From Diploptera punctata (taxonomy: Eukaryota; Arthropoda; Insecta; Blattodea; Blaberidae), in contig JASPKZ010004954.1 of NCBI GenBank assembly GCA_030220185.1, positions 62,001 to 126,000 of the forward strand: a stretch of 64,000 nt of DNA. Reading direction: 5' to 3'. The position numbers and the translations under genes were made by a program. The notes under the pieces are model-generated. The model saw only the letters and a list, made by a program, of their open reading frames with translations, ran no database searches and was not told where the DNA came from. Below are positions 21,335 to 33,599 of the stretch, one piece after another. Each line of letters opens with the position of its first letter. Within the stretch, counting starts at the first letter, position 1.

Positions 21335-23379
21335 GTTATATTAATGTGCTACATATTTGATATAGGAATATAGGCAACTTTAACTACTATCACTGTAGAT
21401 TCGTACGTAATAGAAGTTCCAGGTTTATCATCGTACATGGATAATCTTGTTTATACGATCTGCTTAAAAACATACTGCTTCCCCTCTACCAAATACAAAA
21501 ATATATTCCACGACCATGAAAATCATCTTATATAAACAGAAAAATGCAAGACAATCGTATCGCCTGTGGAGTTTTCTTTCCTTTTTCTTTCTTTCCTTCT
21601 TATGAAATTGGTGTGCAAAAAAAATGAAATCTGGAATTGACAAGCAGGAGTAAAATAAGGGGAGTTAGTGAAAACATTACGTTCTTAGGAATAAGTGAAT
21701 TTTTACTCTATTTCGATTCCTCGGCAATGCATTATATTTTTATAATATTCTGCAGAGGGTACATTGACAGTAGTCTACACATTTGCATTGCATGACGCGA
21801 AAACTGCAAGGTTTAAAACATGATGTAACCAAAATGTGTGGTTAATTTCTTAATTAACTCAACATGTTTGTAATTGGGTAGTTATTGATGTGTTACTGTT
21901 TTTAATGTTCACTGACGTTCAACGTTTTCGGAACAGGATATATAAAATTACACACAAAACAATCGATTACCTATAGTAGGTATTAATGCAGTTAATATGG
22001 ACGATGCCAACAGAGGTATGCGTCACTGAAAAAAAAAGTGTATATTTTTGCAAGTAAAGTTTAAAACAGGATTTTAATTAATATATTTATTATGGAAAAT
22101 ATTATAAGATGCATTACCTCGATTCCGTATGTTATGCAGAACTCTGTCCCATACAGAAATCAACAAAATATTAATAAATTAATCTAACTTCATTACGAAA
22201 GCTTAATCATACACGCAAATACATACAGTACTATATTCTATTTGACACAATACTTTTCTATATTCTATATTCTATACAATTTTAGTCAATTCTATTATGG
22301 CCGTGTTTATTTAATTTCAGAAATTATTTGATTACAAGAATGAGTATAATTAAATTACAGACTTACGAAATATTTCTATATAAAATATGAATATTCAGTA
22401 AAATAATACTGCAATCGCCTATATAAATAAAAACATCGATAATTAGGACCATTTAGTGTTTATTTAAATGAAATGACGTTTTAGATGGTTCTCGAATAAT
22501 TGTGGTGGTATATGAATCAAAATCATTTTAAGATGTTTAAAATTATCGAAAAGGGGATCTTGGCTATGATTAAATAAAGAAAATGTATAATTTTAAAATT
22601 TAAATTTTCAAATACTTTAAAATCTTGAATTTTCAAGACGTACCATATTTGTATTTTATGTACGCTATTTCGTCTAAAATATTTTGAACTCACATGTTTA
22701 GTAATATAGGTCCGTTTAATCAATTACAATTAGGCCGTCAATAAAAAAAAGTTTTTTATATATTTTTGTTCCGATATTTTTGTACATACTACTTACATTT
22801 AAGAGGTATCATGGTACTTAAGAAAATCTCATGAATCTTAAATACGTAAGATTTTTTTTTCACTAATCTGTTCAGATATTTGTCAAAATAGTATTTTACT
22901 CTTTCTAACTGCAACGCCATGTACCAGTACTGAAGATGTATTTTGTTTTCTCTTTGTCTATGTTCTCTCTGGTGACCACCAGTCATCTTCCAGCCTGTTA
23001 ACGTTTATTTTTATTGATCTATCATTATGTCTGATCTTATACACTTCCAACGAGGGACATTGTTTTTGCACGTTTAGTGGTGCATCCCGAACAAGATTCT
23101 GGTAGATATCTCTAGTCACTGAATCTAGGGTCATGACAGCATACCGAAGTTTGTGGGAAAATTACATCAGCAAAACATAACAGTAACAGAAAGGCTGACG
23201 TAGAGAGACAGAAGGGCGTGTTGAGATTTACTGTCTTCCAGAGGGAGATCACCGCAATTGAAGTGATTTTTGATTCCAATAAATTATAAAATATATATAT
23301 TAAGGGATTCAATAAACAAATTGTAACTTACATACAGAGCTGCTATTGTCAAAACTCTTGTAATACAGGACAATACAAA
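21335..23379. other. Long stretch without supported features
   Basis: Two kilobases of AT-rich DNA. Several 60-66 codon frames lack any family signature, RNA gene or repeat. Confidence 0.4.
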
Positions 23380-23439
23380 AAAAACTTCAATTGCGCAAAC
23401 AACACAAACAATTGGCTATAACGATCATTGTAAATATGA

Positions 23440-23840
23440 AATATGGCCCGACGAATCAACGCTTCACACTATCCCCAGCGTCCAAATTGGGGTGTTTACA
23501 TATGGCGTACCAGTCTAAACTTACAAGCCAGACTGTATTCTTTTAACAGTGAAGAAAAGTGGAGGTAACGAATGGTTTGTGCGATCATATCATGGGGTGC
23601 CTTGGATCCGGGCATATAAGTGACCATCTCTGTTCTAAAGCACATGAATTGTTTTCAAACACGGGATACCATCATTCAGGACAACCATGCTCCCATTATT
23701 GTAGCACGAATCGTGGAAGATTCGTTTTATGAGCATAATAACGAAATGGGCTGTAAAATCAAAGTCCATGCCTATTGGCCTACCTTCCTCCAGAAAATCT
23801 CAATGAATTGAAGCAATTTTTTATGAATGGTGCAGAATTT
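23440..23840 (+). pseudogene. Tc1/mariner-type transposase relic (catalytic region)
   Basis: One frame reads DESTLHTIPS and TYKPDCILLTVKKSGGNE, matching the DES.F...NP.C..PTVKHGGGS region of Tc1 transposases; another continues DTIIQDNHAPIIVARIVEDS with FYEHNNEM, the Tc1 FQDDNAPIH block. The two frames are offset and contain stops, and the second catalytic aspartate motif is altered (DNHAP). Part of the DDE domain survives without the N-terminal HTH. It is an old, inactive insertion distinct from the relic at 2090. Confidence 0.7.
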
Positions 23841-23849
23841 CATTAATAC

Positions 23850-25340
23850 TATCTATTTACAAACGTCTTGAGGTTGATATCAATACCTAGGACGGTCCTG
23901 CGCCAAATTAGGTGGACATTCATATTATTTTGTCCAATATCTGAATTTTTCGGGTTGCAATACGCACCAAATGTCCAATTTTATTTTTACACATCTTACT
24001 TAATTAAATATAGTCACACTTAAAATCGATAAAAATTGTATATATATTTGACGCAACGAATAAAAATAAATATTTTACGTTTAAAAAGTGTCATGAAACG
24101 TAAAATATATCTAGCATGAGTTAAAACTTAGTGTCGTACTTTATACTAACAAACGTAACTTAAGTTACGGCTTTTTGTATTACTTGACTTTATAACATAA
24201 TAAAGAGAGATATAAAAATAAAATACTTGAAGCGCATGACCTTAAGCTGTCTTCTGAAAATAACATGGAGTGATGCTGGATGGTTTACTAACTAAATTCC
24301 TCATAAAACGATTTAATTTAGCTTCTGATCTCAAACTAAATTCTTACTATAATTAGATTCGAACTAAGATAATTTCTAGTGTTATAAAACGCTCCAACAA
24401 TCCTTAATCCTGACTTATATTAGTATCAAAGAGAACGAGGCTCTTTATTCTATTCATTAAATTTTAGCTTGAAAGCGGTCATACATACTACCTACATTAA
24501 CCCATTCGTTTCTGACCAGTATATTCGAGAGTTTGAGCATGTTGGAACCGTTCTTCATTTCGTTAATGTGATAGGAGTTAACTGTTCTTCTATAGGAGCA
24601 CATTCAAACGTCATGTCCCTGCTGTAATTCACTTCTCTATGTAACACGGAACGATGTGGTGTAATTCAACTTAAATGTCACTTTCTGCACAACTGTAGAT
24701 TTAAAGACTTTCCTTCTATTCTCCATCCTCCTATAATAAATACAGAACTTGAAATTGAGCCTCACATTACGAACTGAATAGAGGCACTGTTCCTTTGCTT
24801 TTACAAGGAATAAAATGGCGGCGCAGACTCGGTAAAGCCTACTGTATCCACTACACAGGTCAGTTGAAAATGTCACAGTCTAGTAGTTACGTACTCCAGT
24901 ATATGTAAAGAAGGAAAAGAGCAGAGGTAGAAACAGGATAACGAGATTTTCTCTAATTACAACTTTCTGGTTGACCTTGCTCTCATACTTTTACATTCGT
25001 TCTTTTTAATTTGAACATTTTATTACTTTCTGCGGTTTGAACTGACGGTGTGTTAAAAGAACTTAGGCCTATGCTAAGATTTTTTTTTCTATCCGCTTCT
25101 GTTATACATAGAATTAAAACTATTTTTTATCCACTTAAGTTTCTTCTTACATTTCTTTAAACCTTAATGCAACTTTTTTTCCCTGCAGATATTTTACGTT
25201 TATGCATAATCCTAACCGCATGCTTATTCTCTATCAGATTATGTAGAGAACAAAAAATGTCAACATGTCTGAGGTTTGAACCTTGAATATCATATTCCAA
25301 ACGAACGATATTTCATAGCTGACACGTTATCATTGAGCTA
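23850..25340. other. No supported feature
   Basis: AT-rich DNA; a 79-codon minus-strand frame at 24637 has no recognisable features. Confidence 0.45.
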
Positions 25341-25344
25341 AAAA

Positions 25345-25420
25345 CTCGAAACAATAGCTCAGTTGGTTAATGCGTGATGTTAGTAACATGTACGTCGCGT
25401 GTTCGAGTCCGTCTTCCTTC
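25345..25420 (+). repeat. tRNA-derived sequence
   Basis: ATAGCTCAGTTGGTTAATGC resembles an A box and GTTCGAGTCC a B box with near-tRNA spacing, but acceptor and anticodon stems do not form. Probably a SINE head or pseudo-tRNA. Confidence 0.5.
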
Positions 25421-26007
25421 CCAAATGAATGAGGGAGTCCGGAGTTTCAGTGTCCCCTTTCGAGGATTCGTTGATAAATATACTGTCACACACAAGAAAT
25501 ACACAAAACCAATTCTTCATTATGTAGAGAACATCCTTCATTTTAACAAATTGTATTATTTAGGCAAGAATTTAGCTGCAAAAGTGTACTGTAAATGTCA
25601 GTCAGTCACATGTAGAATTTCAAATTCTGTATTATGATCGAGCCCTAAAGCATTTTTAACTTAACACTATTGTAGAAGAGTTAATAAACCATTTAATTAA
25701 AATGAGAACTAATTAGTATTTTATTTAATGACTCTGTTTAAAAACACCAAGGATTCCGCCAGAGTTAATGTCCCCATCAGATGGACAAATTGCCTTCTAA
25801 AACATATGTACTGCTGAAGGGTTTGGTATTTAATCTAGGCTTCTGATGGACAATCTATGGATTACAAATATTGTGAAACCCACCCCTCGCAGCCTCGAGA
25901 TGGAAAATTTTACTATTACGAGTACAATTTGGATATTGAACTCGCCAGTCAGGAAACAAGCATTACAATCTTCCGAGCTAGCATGAAATACTGAAATTAA
26001 CAATGTT
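25421..26007. other. No supported feature
   Basis: No convincing frame, repeat or RNA gene. Confidence 0.4.
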
Positions 26008-26400
26008 ATTAAGTCCACCGCTGTGGTCTCGGGGTAGCGTGCTGCCTTGTCACGCAGCGGGCCCGGGTTCGATCCCCGGTCGGGACAGTTTTTCTGGGTG
26101 AGGTTTTTATCGGGGTTTTTCCTCACCTGTAAGACAAATGTCAGGAAACCTTTAAGGCCCAAACGGTCCCCGAAATCATATGGCCATCGCAATCATCATC
26201 ATTCATATTCATCTTAGGTTAAGCTTAGGATTAGGGACTCTCCTGGCGCACCATTAACATTATCATCACCCATCATATCATCGGGGCAACGTAACCCCGC
26301 CTTCCAGGCGCCCCAACCTCAGAAGTGGGTTACAAGTACGCCATGTCAGGAGAGAAACCAGGAATGTCGAAAGACAAACCTGGGGCATTTAAAAAAAAAC
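26008..26400 (+). mobile_element. tRNA-derived SINE with tail C
   Basis: Well-preserved head: GGTCTCGGGGTAGCGTGCTG, CACGCAGCGGGCCCGGGTTC, then GATCCCCGGTCGGGAC. Body CTGTAAGACAAATGTCAGG; tail GGCGCCCCAACCTCAGAAGT as at 14270. It ends with a short A run (26390-26399). Confidence 0.9.
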
Positions 26401-27599
26401 AATGTTATTAAAGTTCATTACGAAACACCACAGTGGTGCTCTAAAAGCAGAAGATGGAAGGTATGTTCCGAAGGGTCTCCTGGATATTACACAGCATTAT
26501 ACAGTTGAGGATGACTGAGATCTCGGTTACCAATTTTATGATTTTTAACTTTTAGACTAAGATTAGAATATTACAACATAACAAATAATTCTGTTATTTT
26601 ATGGGCTATAAAGTTTTTTTCTAGAAACTTATCTTAAATATATTTTTGATAAGATTTTTATAACTTTTAAACGTTTACTTATACAGGCAGTATCTGCATG
26701 TTTAATGGTATCAGCTTGTAAAATATTAACGCACAGAAAGCAAGTTTATAAACAAGTATTTCATTAGGGAACACAATCCGACCGTCTTCATGTTATATTT
26801 GGTAATTAGGTTTCACCATTAAGCTTCACATACTGTTGTCACGATGTTGTCGTAAACTTTATAACCTACAATTATGAATACTTAAGTTCACTATTATACA
26901 CCATCGTGTACACTCAGAGTCATCAAAATATCTTGAGAATACAGCGCGTCCCATTTATCATTTGCACCTATGCTTGCAATTTTTCTATTGGAAGTAATTT
27001 AAAATGAGGGGCTAACGTAAGTATGAAGGCTTGATTCATGTAACTCCATTCTTATTCAAGATACAAGTGACGTCATAACTTTTTTTCAAATAGCACTATG
27101 TAATTTATTTATTGTGCTTTAATTACATTCCTAAATAAGTGTTAAAATGCACCATAATATCTTCCTGTATTGTGAAATAACTTACTTTCGCTATTAATAC
27201 GAGACATCTCGTTATCTTAACTTAATGGCAGTGAGTTAAAGAAAATTGCTTACATTCCCAAACTGAATATGTTTAAAAAGCATGGCTCGAACGTTAATGT
27301 CACAAAGTTTAATTCTAACGGTGATATACAGAGTATGTCCTCTGCTTGTTAGTCTGGACTGAAGCAATTTCAATAATAATCTTCCTCTGATATTCTGAAA
27401 AATTTCTGAAACAAACACAATTCATATGGAGACTTCCCAATTGCGAATCACATCTGATTGTTATGGACTCATACGTATTGTTAAACTCATTTACAGTATG
27501 GAGGTACCATTCATTACGTAAATGTCGGCGTACATTTTGAGTCGCTCGCCGCCATGTCGATAATAATGTTATTTTATATGACTGATCGTTATATTGGAC
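26401..27599. other. No supported feature
   Basis: AT-rich, with no recognisable gene or repeat. Confidence 0.45.
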
Positions 27600-27602
27600 A
27601 AT

Positions 27603-27635
<33 letters not shown>

Positions 27636-29450
27636 GACTTTATTAGACAAAAAGTAAGATATTTACAATATTATTTACAAATATGGGTCGCACGGGCAGT
27701 AAGCCGTACGTCCTGTTGACAGTCCGTTACAATAAAGTAATAATTGGTACTAGTGTAAAGAAAAATAAACAACAAAAACAGCAATAACATTACAATTACA
27801 TAAAGAAAACACATTAATATTACAATTAAATAATAACACAATAGCATTATACACTAATTAATTTATATATAATTGTTAATAATTAATGGTATTGCATTTT
27901 GATAACATATATTTATTCATGAATGAGTGTTGTCCTTATTTTTCGCGTTTTGTCCAGAAATTTACCGAGGTTTATCCAATTTTCTGGATTTACCAATAAC
28001 TCGTAGCATGCCAATCTTTTCCGATTTGAATTTAGAAATCTTTCCGGTAATAACTGACGTCTCCAATATTCTAAATCATTACATTTTCCTAATATATGTA
28101 TCTCATCTTCAAAGTTCCCGCACATTGGACATATTCGCATATCGTGATCGTCGCTAATTTTTAGAAATTTCCATGCCCCTAGCCTAAACCAAGCAAGCCC
28201 TGATCTCTCCTTAAATCCTAGGTTGAGTATATACGATTCTTTTCCCCAGACGTGTTTTAGGTCTCTTTGTAAACACAGTGAGCGTTTTCCTGTACATTTG
28301 GCGAAAGTATCTTGTTGGTTTATATCTAAGTACCTCCTCCTTATTTTTCTCCACACGTTCTTGCGATTTTCAGTCCCTTTTTCCCATATCCAGCCCATCC
28401 CAATCTTTTGGAGTTCTCTCCTAACCTCGTCTGCCCAAAATTTAACATCTATGTTTTTAATTTGGTGGTCGTAACAAATTGCTCTAAGCATTGTTTGTTC
28501 ACCTTGGATTACTCGCAACCAGTATTTGAGTACACGAATTTTACAGTTAATGTCGTCCTGGAATGACCCGAATTCATATAAAATTCCACAGTTAGAAACG
28601 GCCTTACTAAGTCCTGTAATATACTTTAGAAAATGAGTATATACCTTATTTAGTATTTCCGTTCTTTGGAAACCCCAAATCTCACTACCATAGTGCATTA
28701 CTGGCCTGACCATCGCTCCATACATTTTTTCTAATGTGCTGACTGGAATATCAGGCACTCGACCCAGAATACCGAGTACACTGTTAAGTTGTCCCCTCCC
28801 TTTAAATAATGCTATATCAATATGTTTTTTCCACTTTCCGTTCATTTTCAACGTCGTACCAAGATATTCAAAATGTTTCACGTTTTGAAGTACTTGATCT
28901 CTGTATTTCCATTCCTCTGCTCTACCATAAACCGTCCCATTTTTAAAGGTCATTGTTTTTGTCTTACTAACATTTACAGTCAATCCCCAGTTCCTACAGT
29001 ATATTTCCAGTAGGTCAAGACCTCTTTGCAATCCCTTGATTGTCTTCGAACAGATAATTAAATCATCTGCATACAACAGGACTCGGATTCTAACATTTCC
29101 TATCTCCGGAGCCTCAATTTCTCCTTCTAGCATTACGTCTACAATATCATCAACGAATAGATTAAATAGCATTGGTGATAAAATGCAACCTTGTCTCACT
29201 CCCCGATTGGCTTCACTGCTCTCTGTAATGTGCCCTTGGTCTACTTTTATACAAAATTTAACATATTTATAAATTGACATTAAAGCATGTATCATTTTAT
29301 GAGACAATCCTTTCCGATTTAATTTTTCCCAAAGTGCGCTTCGGTCCACAGTATCAAATGTCATCTTAAAATCAATGAATGCACAAAATAATTTACCCCC
29401 CTTCATTTTCAGATTGTCATCAATTAATAAATTAAGACTTATAGTGTATT
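27600..29450 (-). mobile_element. LINE family L2, 5'-truncated insertion
   Basis: Extent from the reading frame upstream of the CDS (residues LLIDDNLK precede its first Met) to a 3' UTR with AATAAAGTCC and a (CTA)n tail (plus strand TAGTAG, 27604-27634). Its 3' UTR recurs at 14035-14135. No convincing target-site duplication was found. Confidence 0.85.
27913..29406 (-). CDS. Non-LTR retrotransposon reverse transcriptase (family L2, partial)
   Basis: A 497-residue open frame. Palm motifs are visible: FIDFKMTFD (residues 10-18, metal-binding Asp at 12), RQGC.LSP (71-78) and LLYADDL (111-117, catalytic Asp pair). The thumb follows, with HFEYLGTTL (178-186) and VMHYGSEIWGF. Near the C-terminus CPMC (426-429) with His437 and Cys442 forms a CX2CX7HX4C knuckle. 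The endonuclease and the first reverse transcriptase motifs are missing because the element is 5'-truncated, so the first Met is an arbitrary start inside the polyprotein. The uninterrupted frame suggests fairly recent insertion. A relative is at 49950-50995. It would copy its RNA at a nicked target in an intact element; this copy cannot move alone. Confidence 0.9.
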   Translation of the reverse strand: MKGGKLFCAFIDFKMTFDTVDRSALWEKLNRKGLSHKMIHALMSIYKYVKFCIKVDQGHITESSEANRGVRQGCILSPMLFNLFVDDIVDVMLEGEIEAPEIGNVRIRVLLYADDLIICSKTIKGLQRGLDLLEIYCRNWGLTVNVSKTKTMTFKNGTVYGRAEEWKYRDQVLQNVKHFEYLGTTLKMNGKWKKHIDIALFKGRGQLNSVLGILGRVPDIPVSTLEKMYGAMVRPVMHYGSEIWGFQRTEILNKVYTHFLKYITGLSKAVSNCGILYEFGSFQDDINCKIRVLKYWLRVIQGEQTMLRAICYDHQIKNIDVKFWADEVRRELQKIGMGWIWEKGTENRKNVWRKIRRRYLDINQQDTFAKCTGKRSLCLQRDLKHVWGKESYILNLGFKERSGLAWFRLGAWKFLKISDDHDMRICPMCGNFEDEIHILGKCNDLEYWRRQLLPERFLNSNRKRLACYELLVNPENWINLGKFLDKTRKIRTTLIHE

Positions 29451-29454
29451 ATAA

Positions 29455-30934
29455 TCGTCTCACTATGATGGTTGTCCGTTTATATAAAAGCAGTTGCAAT
29501 GCTTAAAATTATTAACATCCGGAATTATTATAGTGGCGGTAGTAGGCATATTTGCATTTAATTATATATAACAACTGCGGAGAAAAAAGCGAGACGCTGA
29601 ACGACCAACATAGTGAGGCGATAATACCTTCGGTCGTTTCTTAAAAAATTTCGTTATAATGCCGATTGTTGGAATTTAATTAAAAAACAAAAACCTCATT
29701 GTAGTTTGGGGCAATGAAGACTCTTAGCGTACAAAGTTCGGTCGTTTCTTAAAAAATCCATTAAACTACCGATTACACTGGTCAACGTGACTTTTGTCTC
29801 ATGAGTACCAATAGTTGTACTAATGCAGTATTTTTTATCGTGTTTTCGAATATGTATTCGGAATTTCTCCATCACCCACTGTTTTCTTATTTGAATTTCA
29901 ATTAATGGATTTAAATAATTATTTTTAATAAACGTTTTTTCGTCCATTTGTCCATTGTAAAATAAAACCAAATGAGCTAACTCAAGAGATTTCAGCTATG
30001 GAAAAGAGATATCATGGCAAATGGAATGCTGGTCGATCAAGAGGGATGCTCCACAGGCGAAATATAGCAGAAAAACATAATTTCTTACTTTTTAGGTGAG
30101 TCCGAATGTTCGAATATTGTGTAGTGACGAATGTAGAAAATATTAAAATGTTTGAAATTATAAATTCCTGTCTCTCGGAAACATTGCGTGGTGGAGAAAA
30201 CCCGGTATCATATTTGTATTCAGGAGAAAAAGTACTACCAGAATCATATGTTTCTTTCTGAGACAAAAAAAAAAGATTTCTTTTTTTGTTGCTCAGTGTT
30301 ATTGGAATTATCAATAACAAAGGGAGACCCCATTAGTTTGTCAAGACGAATGTTAATGTAATCATACATTTCTGATTGAGTTGGTTTATTAAATGGGACA
30401 ATAACATGCAGATTTCTCAGTGTTTAAAAATGTATGTTTAAATCTATACACCCTGTATAAAATCAGTGATTTGTCTGAGCTTAGGTCACTATGTCTGATT
30501 AATCTGATTGTTGATCGCGAGTAAATGTCAGCATCACATGTGTAACACAATCAGAACAGCAGCAGCAGCTAATAAGTGGCAAAGTCCAACCAGTGATTTA
30601 TGTCCACATTTATTGCGTTGATATAAAGCACGACAGGACGTCTCACATGCGCTCATCATGCCTATGTTACGGTCAATCCCCAACGTTCAACTATCAAAGT
30701 AACAACTCCTAATTCAAAAGCCAATCTCTTTCCTGAAAGTCACTGCAATGTCAAACTAACATTACTGGACATACATTATAAATTAACGTAATGTTAAATC
30801 AATTTATATAATCCGATTTGCAATCTACATTAAATTTTATTAAGTAGGCCTATATTAGATTCTGTCAAATTTGTGCAGTCCTATCAAAAAAAATATATAG
30901 GCCTATATCTAATCACTAACATTAAATTTTGGTT
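29455..30934. other. No supported gene; minor repeats
   Basis: TTCGGTCGTTTCTTAAAAAA occurs at about 29631 and 29737. Minus-strand frames at 29696-29971 (91 codons) and 30012-30320 (102 codons) match no family I know. Confidence 0.4.
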
Positions 30935-31125
30935 CACCGCTTTGGTATCGAGGTAACTTCGTTCCCTCGTTACGCAACGGGCACGGTTAGATTCCCATTA
31001 GGGGCAATTTTCCTGGGTGACGGTTTTTCTCACCTGTAAGACATATTTTTGCGTATAGTTAAGGCCTAAATAGTTCCCGAACACCATTTGTCATCATAAG
31101 CATCATCCTATCATATTCACTTTGT
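30935..31125 (+). mobile_element. tRNA-derived SINE, decayed
   Basis: Head TTCACCGCTTTGGTATCGAG, a mutated B box (GGTTAGATTCCC), then CCTGGGTGACGGTTTTTCTC and CACCTGTAAGACA. It is followed by repeat R rather than tails A-C. Confidence 0.7.
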
Positions 31126-31244
31126 CTATTATGAATTTATTAGTAAATATGTCTTGTCTGAAATGTTCATGTTGTCTCGGAGGTGACTCTGGAACCGAGA
31201 TTACCACTCATTCAGGTAGGTCCTCTTTGTCGTTGTGTGATCCA

Positions 31245-31391
31245 GAATTTATAAAATCCTCTCCCGACATGTGTCGCTGTAAGATCCGAGTAGCGGAAGC
31301 ATACAAAAGTAACTATAAAGTGAGAGGAAAAACTAAAGTAGAGAATGAGAGGGAGAAAGAGAGAGAGAGAGAGAGGGGGGGAGAGAGAAAA
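31245..31391 (+). repeat. Dispersed repeat R with (GA)n end
   Basis: ATCCTCTCCCGACATGTGTC and GCTGTAAGATCCGAGTAGCG align with 36866-36975 (CCTCTCCCAACAGGTCGTGT, CTGTAAGGCCCGTGTGGCG). Both copies end in purine-rich GAGA sequence. Confidence 0.6.
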
Positions 31392-31479
31392 ACATCCATT
31401 TTTTGCCTATAATTAATTCATTTTCAGTTATGCGTTTTAATGTTATAGTCGATTTCTTTGTTGACATGTTTTTTTTATC

Positions 31480-31765
31480 CAATGCCACCAGGCTGTCATT
31501 TATGACATTCTCCTCTACGATTGGAGGAATTGTAATCCATTTCTCAGGTTGCGGCGCCAGGAAGGCGATGATATGTTGGGTGATAAATAATGATGAAGTG
31601 CCAGAACAGTCCATAACCTAAACTTAACCTAAATTCCAGACCATAGGCAACCGCAGAAATAATTCCCTTTAAGGAAAAAAATCCTATTGTTTGATCAGGA
31701 ATCGAACCCGGGACCTCATGAACTATAATAAAAAATACTGACCATTATAGCCCATGAGTCTGTCC
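31480..31765 (-). mobile_element. tRNA-derived SINE with tail-C-like end
   Basis: Minus-strand B box CCCGGGTTCGATTCCTGATC (31694-31713) with an A-box region near 31750. The far end (plus strand 31545-31580, GGTTGCGGCGCCAGGAAGGC) matches the tail of 26008-26400 although the head differs. Confidence 0.65.
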
Positions 31766-31880
31766 TTGTTGACAAAACATTGTATTAAATATGTGAATTA
31801 AAATTTAGTTTAGAGCCATTCGATTGGTTATACTATCAGTTAACATTACAATGAACCCAGCTTTAGTTATAATTTCATAA

Positions 31881-32500
31881 TAGTATATTACAATGGGATG
31901 TCGGGAAGTGGTTTTTACAGAAGTGAGGAAATGATTAAAAACCGAGCGATAGAGAAGTTTTATAATTTCCGAGATTCTGAAAAAAACTTAACAATCTTGC
32001 GTTGCACATTATTTTTTTGACCAATGGTGTTTTCAAAATAATAAATAATAGTAAAATAATAACATCTTTGTTGGAAATATTTTCGTTCATTATAAACAAC
32101 TGACTAAGTTAATAGTCTGGCCAATGTTTATACGGTAAATGCCGAAAATAATTTAGTTGAGACTACAGCAGGCCGTGACACCAATCACGGATAAAATGAC
32201 GGCAAGTACGAATTTATTATTTTATATTGTTTCAAATAAAGTTCAGTTCATTTAAAATGCAGTGATTTGTTTCGTATAATGTATATTAACACTACTTTTG
32301 GATATATTTTTGTATATACATTGTACGTAGTATACATAAAGGGCAGTGGTTTTACTTCCCGCACTAGGTAGGTAATTTGTAGTATTACAGTATAGTTATG
32401 TAGTTATTTATAGGATGGCAACCCCGAAATTTAGGAAATTGAACTTCCAATCATGGCAGCCATTGCTGTAAGTATGACAGAACGCACTATCGTGCAAAAA
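31881..32500 (-). repeat. Dispersed repeat Q, copy 2
   Basis: Inverted relative of 12185-12730, ending GAACGCACTATCGTGCAAAA, the complement of that copy's start. Confidence 0.75.
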
Positions 32501-32635
32501 CTATTATTATACCTCAAAAGGGTTACGAAAACTTAATGAGATTATAATATTATTCAATATCCCGCGCTTCATTTTTTTTGTATGTACGTATATTCATATG
32601 TGTAATATTATTTTCACATCATGAACATATTTTAA

Positions 32636-32772
32636 GAATGGACTCTTCTAGGCTAACAAAACAAGCACGTTTGTACCAACCTCAAGGCTATACGTCCTAG
32701 AAGACGATGGGGAGATGAATTCTGAGAGCGGAACAGGCCAAGGGCCTACCTTGAAGGTGATGATGATGAATA
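32636..32772 (+). pseudogene. LINE family L5, short 3' fragment
   Basis: Reads SRLTKQARLYQPQGYTS, then degenerate sequence and RAEQAKGLP before GATGATGATGA. Order and tail match L5 copies (RI.KQ.L.Y.P.G...GRP..RW; WxRxRP). Only the last 45 codons remain. Confidence 0.6.
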
Positions 32773-32879
32773 TTTGTCACCTCAGAATATTAAAAAATAA
32801 TGCCAAGGTCTACTTTCACTGGATTTTTTCACACATGTGGATACACGGCAAAGAGGTATCAGCTAATTTAGAGAAATAA

Positions 32880-33207
32880 GCTCCAATATTGTGATCCACC
32901 AGCTGTATGAAACAACATGGTGAAGCTTATTCTAAATTTAAGCACGAGATCGACACCTGGAAAATCTCACCCAATCAACAAGGGAAAATGGTCTGGCGAC
33001 AACCTGAAACTTTATGTCGACAGGAAGGACCTAACAACTCTATCGAGACTCAAGAGCGGGCACCTAAGAAAAATGACATTTAGTCAAGGAATGAAACAGT
33101 TTCCAAATTGCACCAAGTGCCTACAACCTGTTGCCTCACCAATACACATCCTTAACGACATTAGAAGTGACATTACACTTATAAAAAATGTGATCTTATG
33201 TATTTAA
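32880..33207 (+). pseudogene. LINE C-terminal fragment (LxSGHLRxMTFxxG type)
   Basis: The frame at 32917-33207 gives LTTLSRLKSGHLRKMTFSQG, then FPNCTKCLQPVASPIHILND, the arrangement (LxRLRSGHxxxxxxxxG...C..C.....ASPxHIL) found at the C-terminus of several arthropod LINEs next to a zinc knuckle. It starts at a chance Met; the 5' part is missing. Downstream the 3' region is interrupted by the palindromic MITE at 33252. Confidence 0.65.
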
Positions 33208-33251
33208 TACACAATTGATCTTCTTGGTGATACAATATTAAAATATATATA

Positions 33252-33417
33252 CAGTCAATATGCCCATTTCACCAATAAATGTTTAAAATGGTCAACAAGT
33301 TTCTACAGCCAAGCTGTCATTCTCAAGACCAGATATCTGGTCTTGAGAATGACAGCTTGGCTGTAGAAACTTGTTGACCATTTTAAACATTTATTGGTGA
33401 AATGGGCATATTGACTG
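33252..33417. mobile_element. Perfectly palindromic MITE (Tc1/mariner-like, TA flanks)
   Basis: Two 83-bp arms are exact reverse complements with no spacer, centred on CCAGATATCTGG (33329-33340). The ends are CAGTCAATATGCCC / GGGCATATTGACTG, with TA on both sides (33250-33251, 33418-33419). Symmetry extends by chance into TA-rich flanks to 33241-33428. A 17-bp near-identical direct repeat GTGATCTTATGKATTTA lies further out (33190-33206 and 33435-33451). Confidence 0.85.
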
Positions 33418-33599
33418 TATATATATTTTTATTAGTGATCTTATGGATTTACTGCATTATTTTTACCAGGCTATATCTAACAACATACATTTTCATCCTT
33501 TGAATTCTTCACTGTTTAGATTTCAAACTTAAAGTACAATTATTGTAATTTATTGCACTTTAAAATATGTTATATGTTATATGCTACCACCGTTCTTTT

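Noticed and set aside
29696..29971. 91-codon minus-strand frame, and 102-codon frame at 30012-30320
   Set aside because: No family resemblance or gene signals; left as unassigned.
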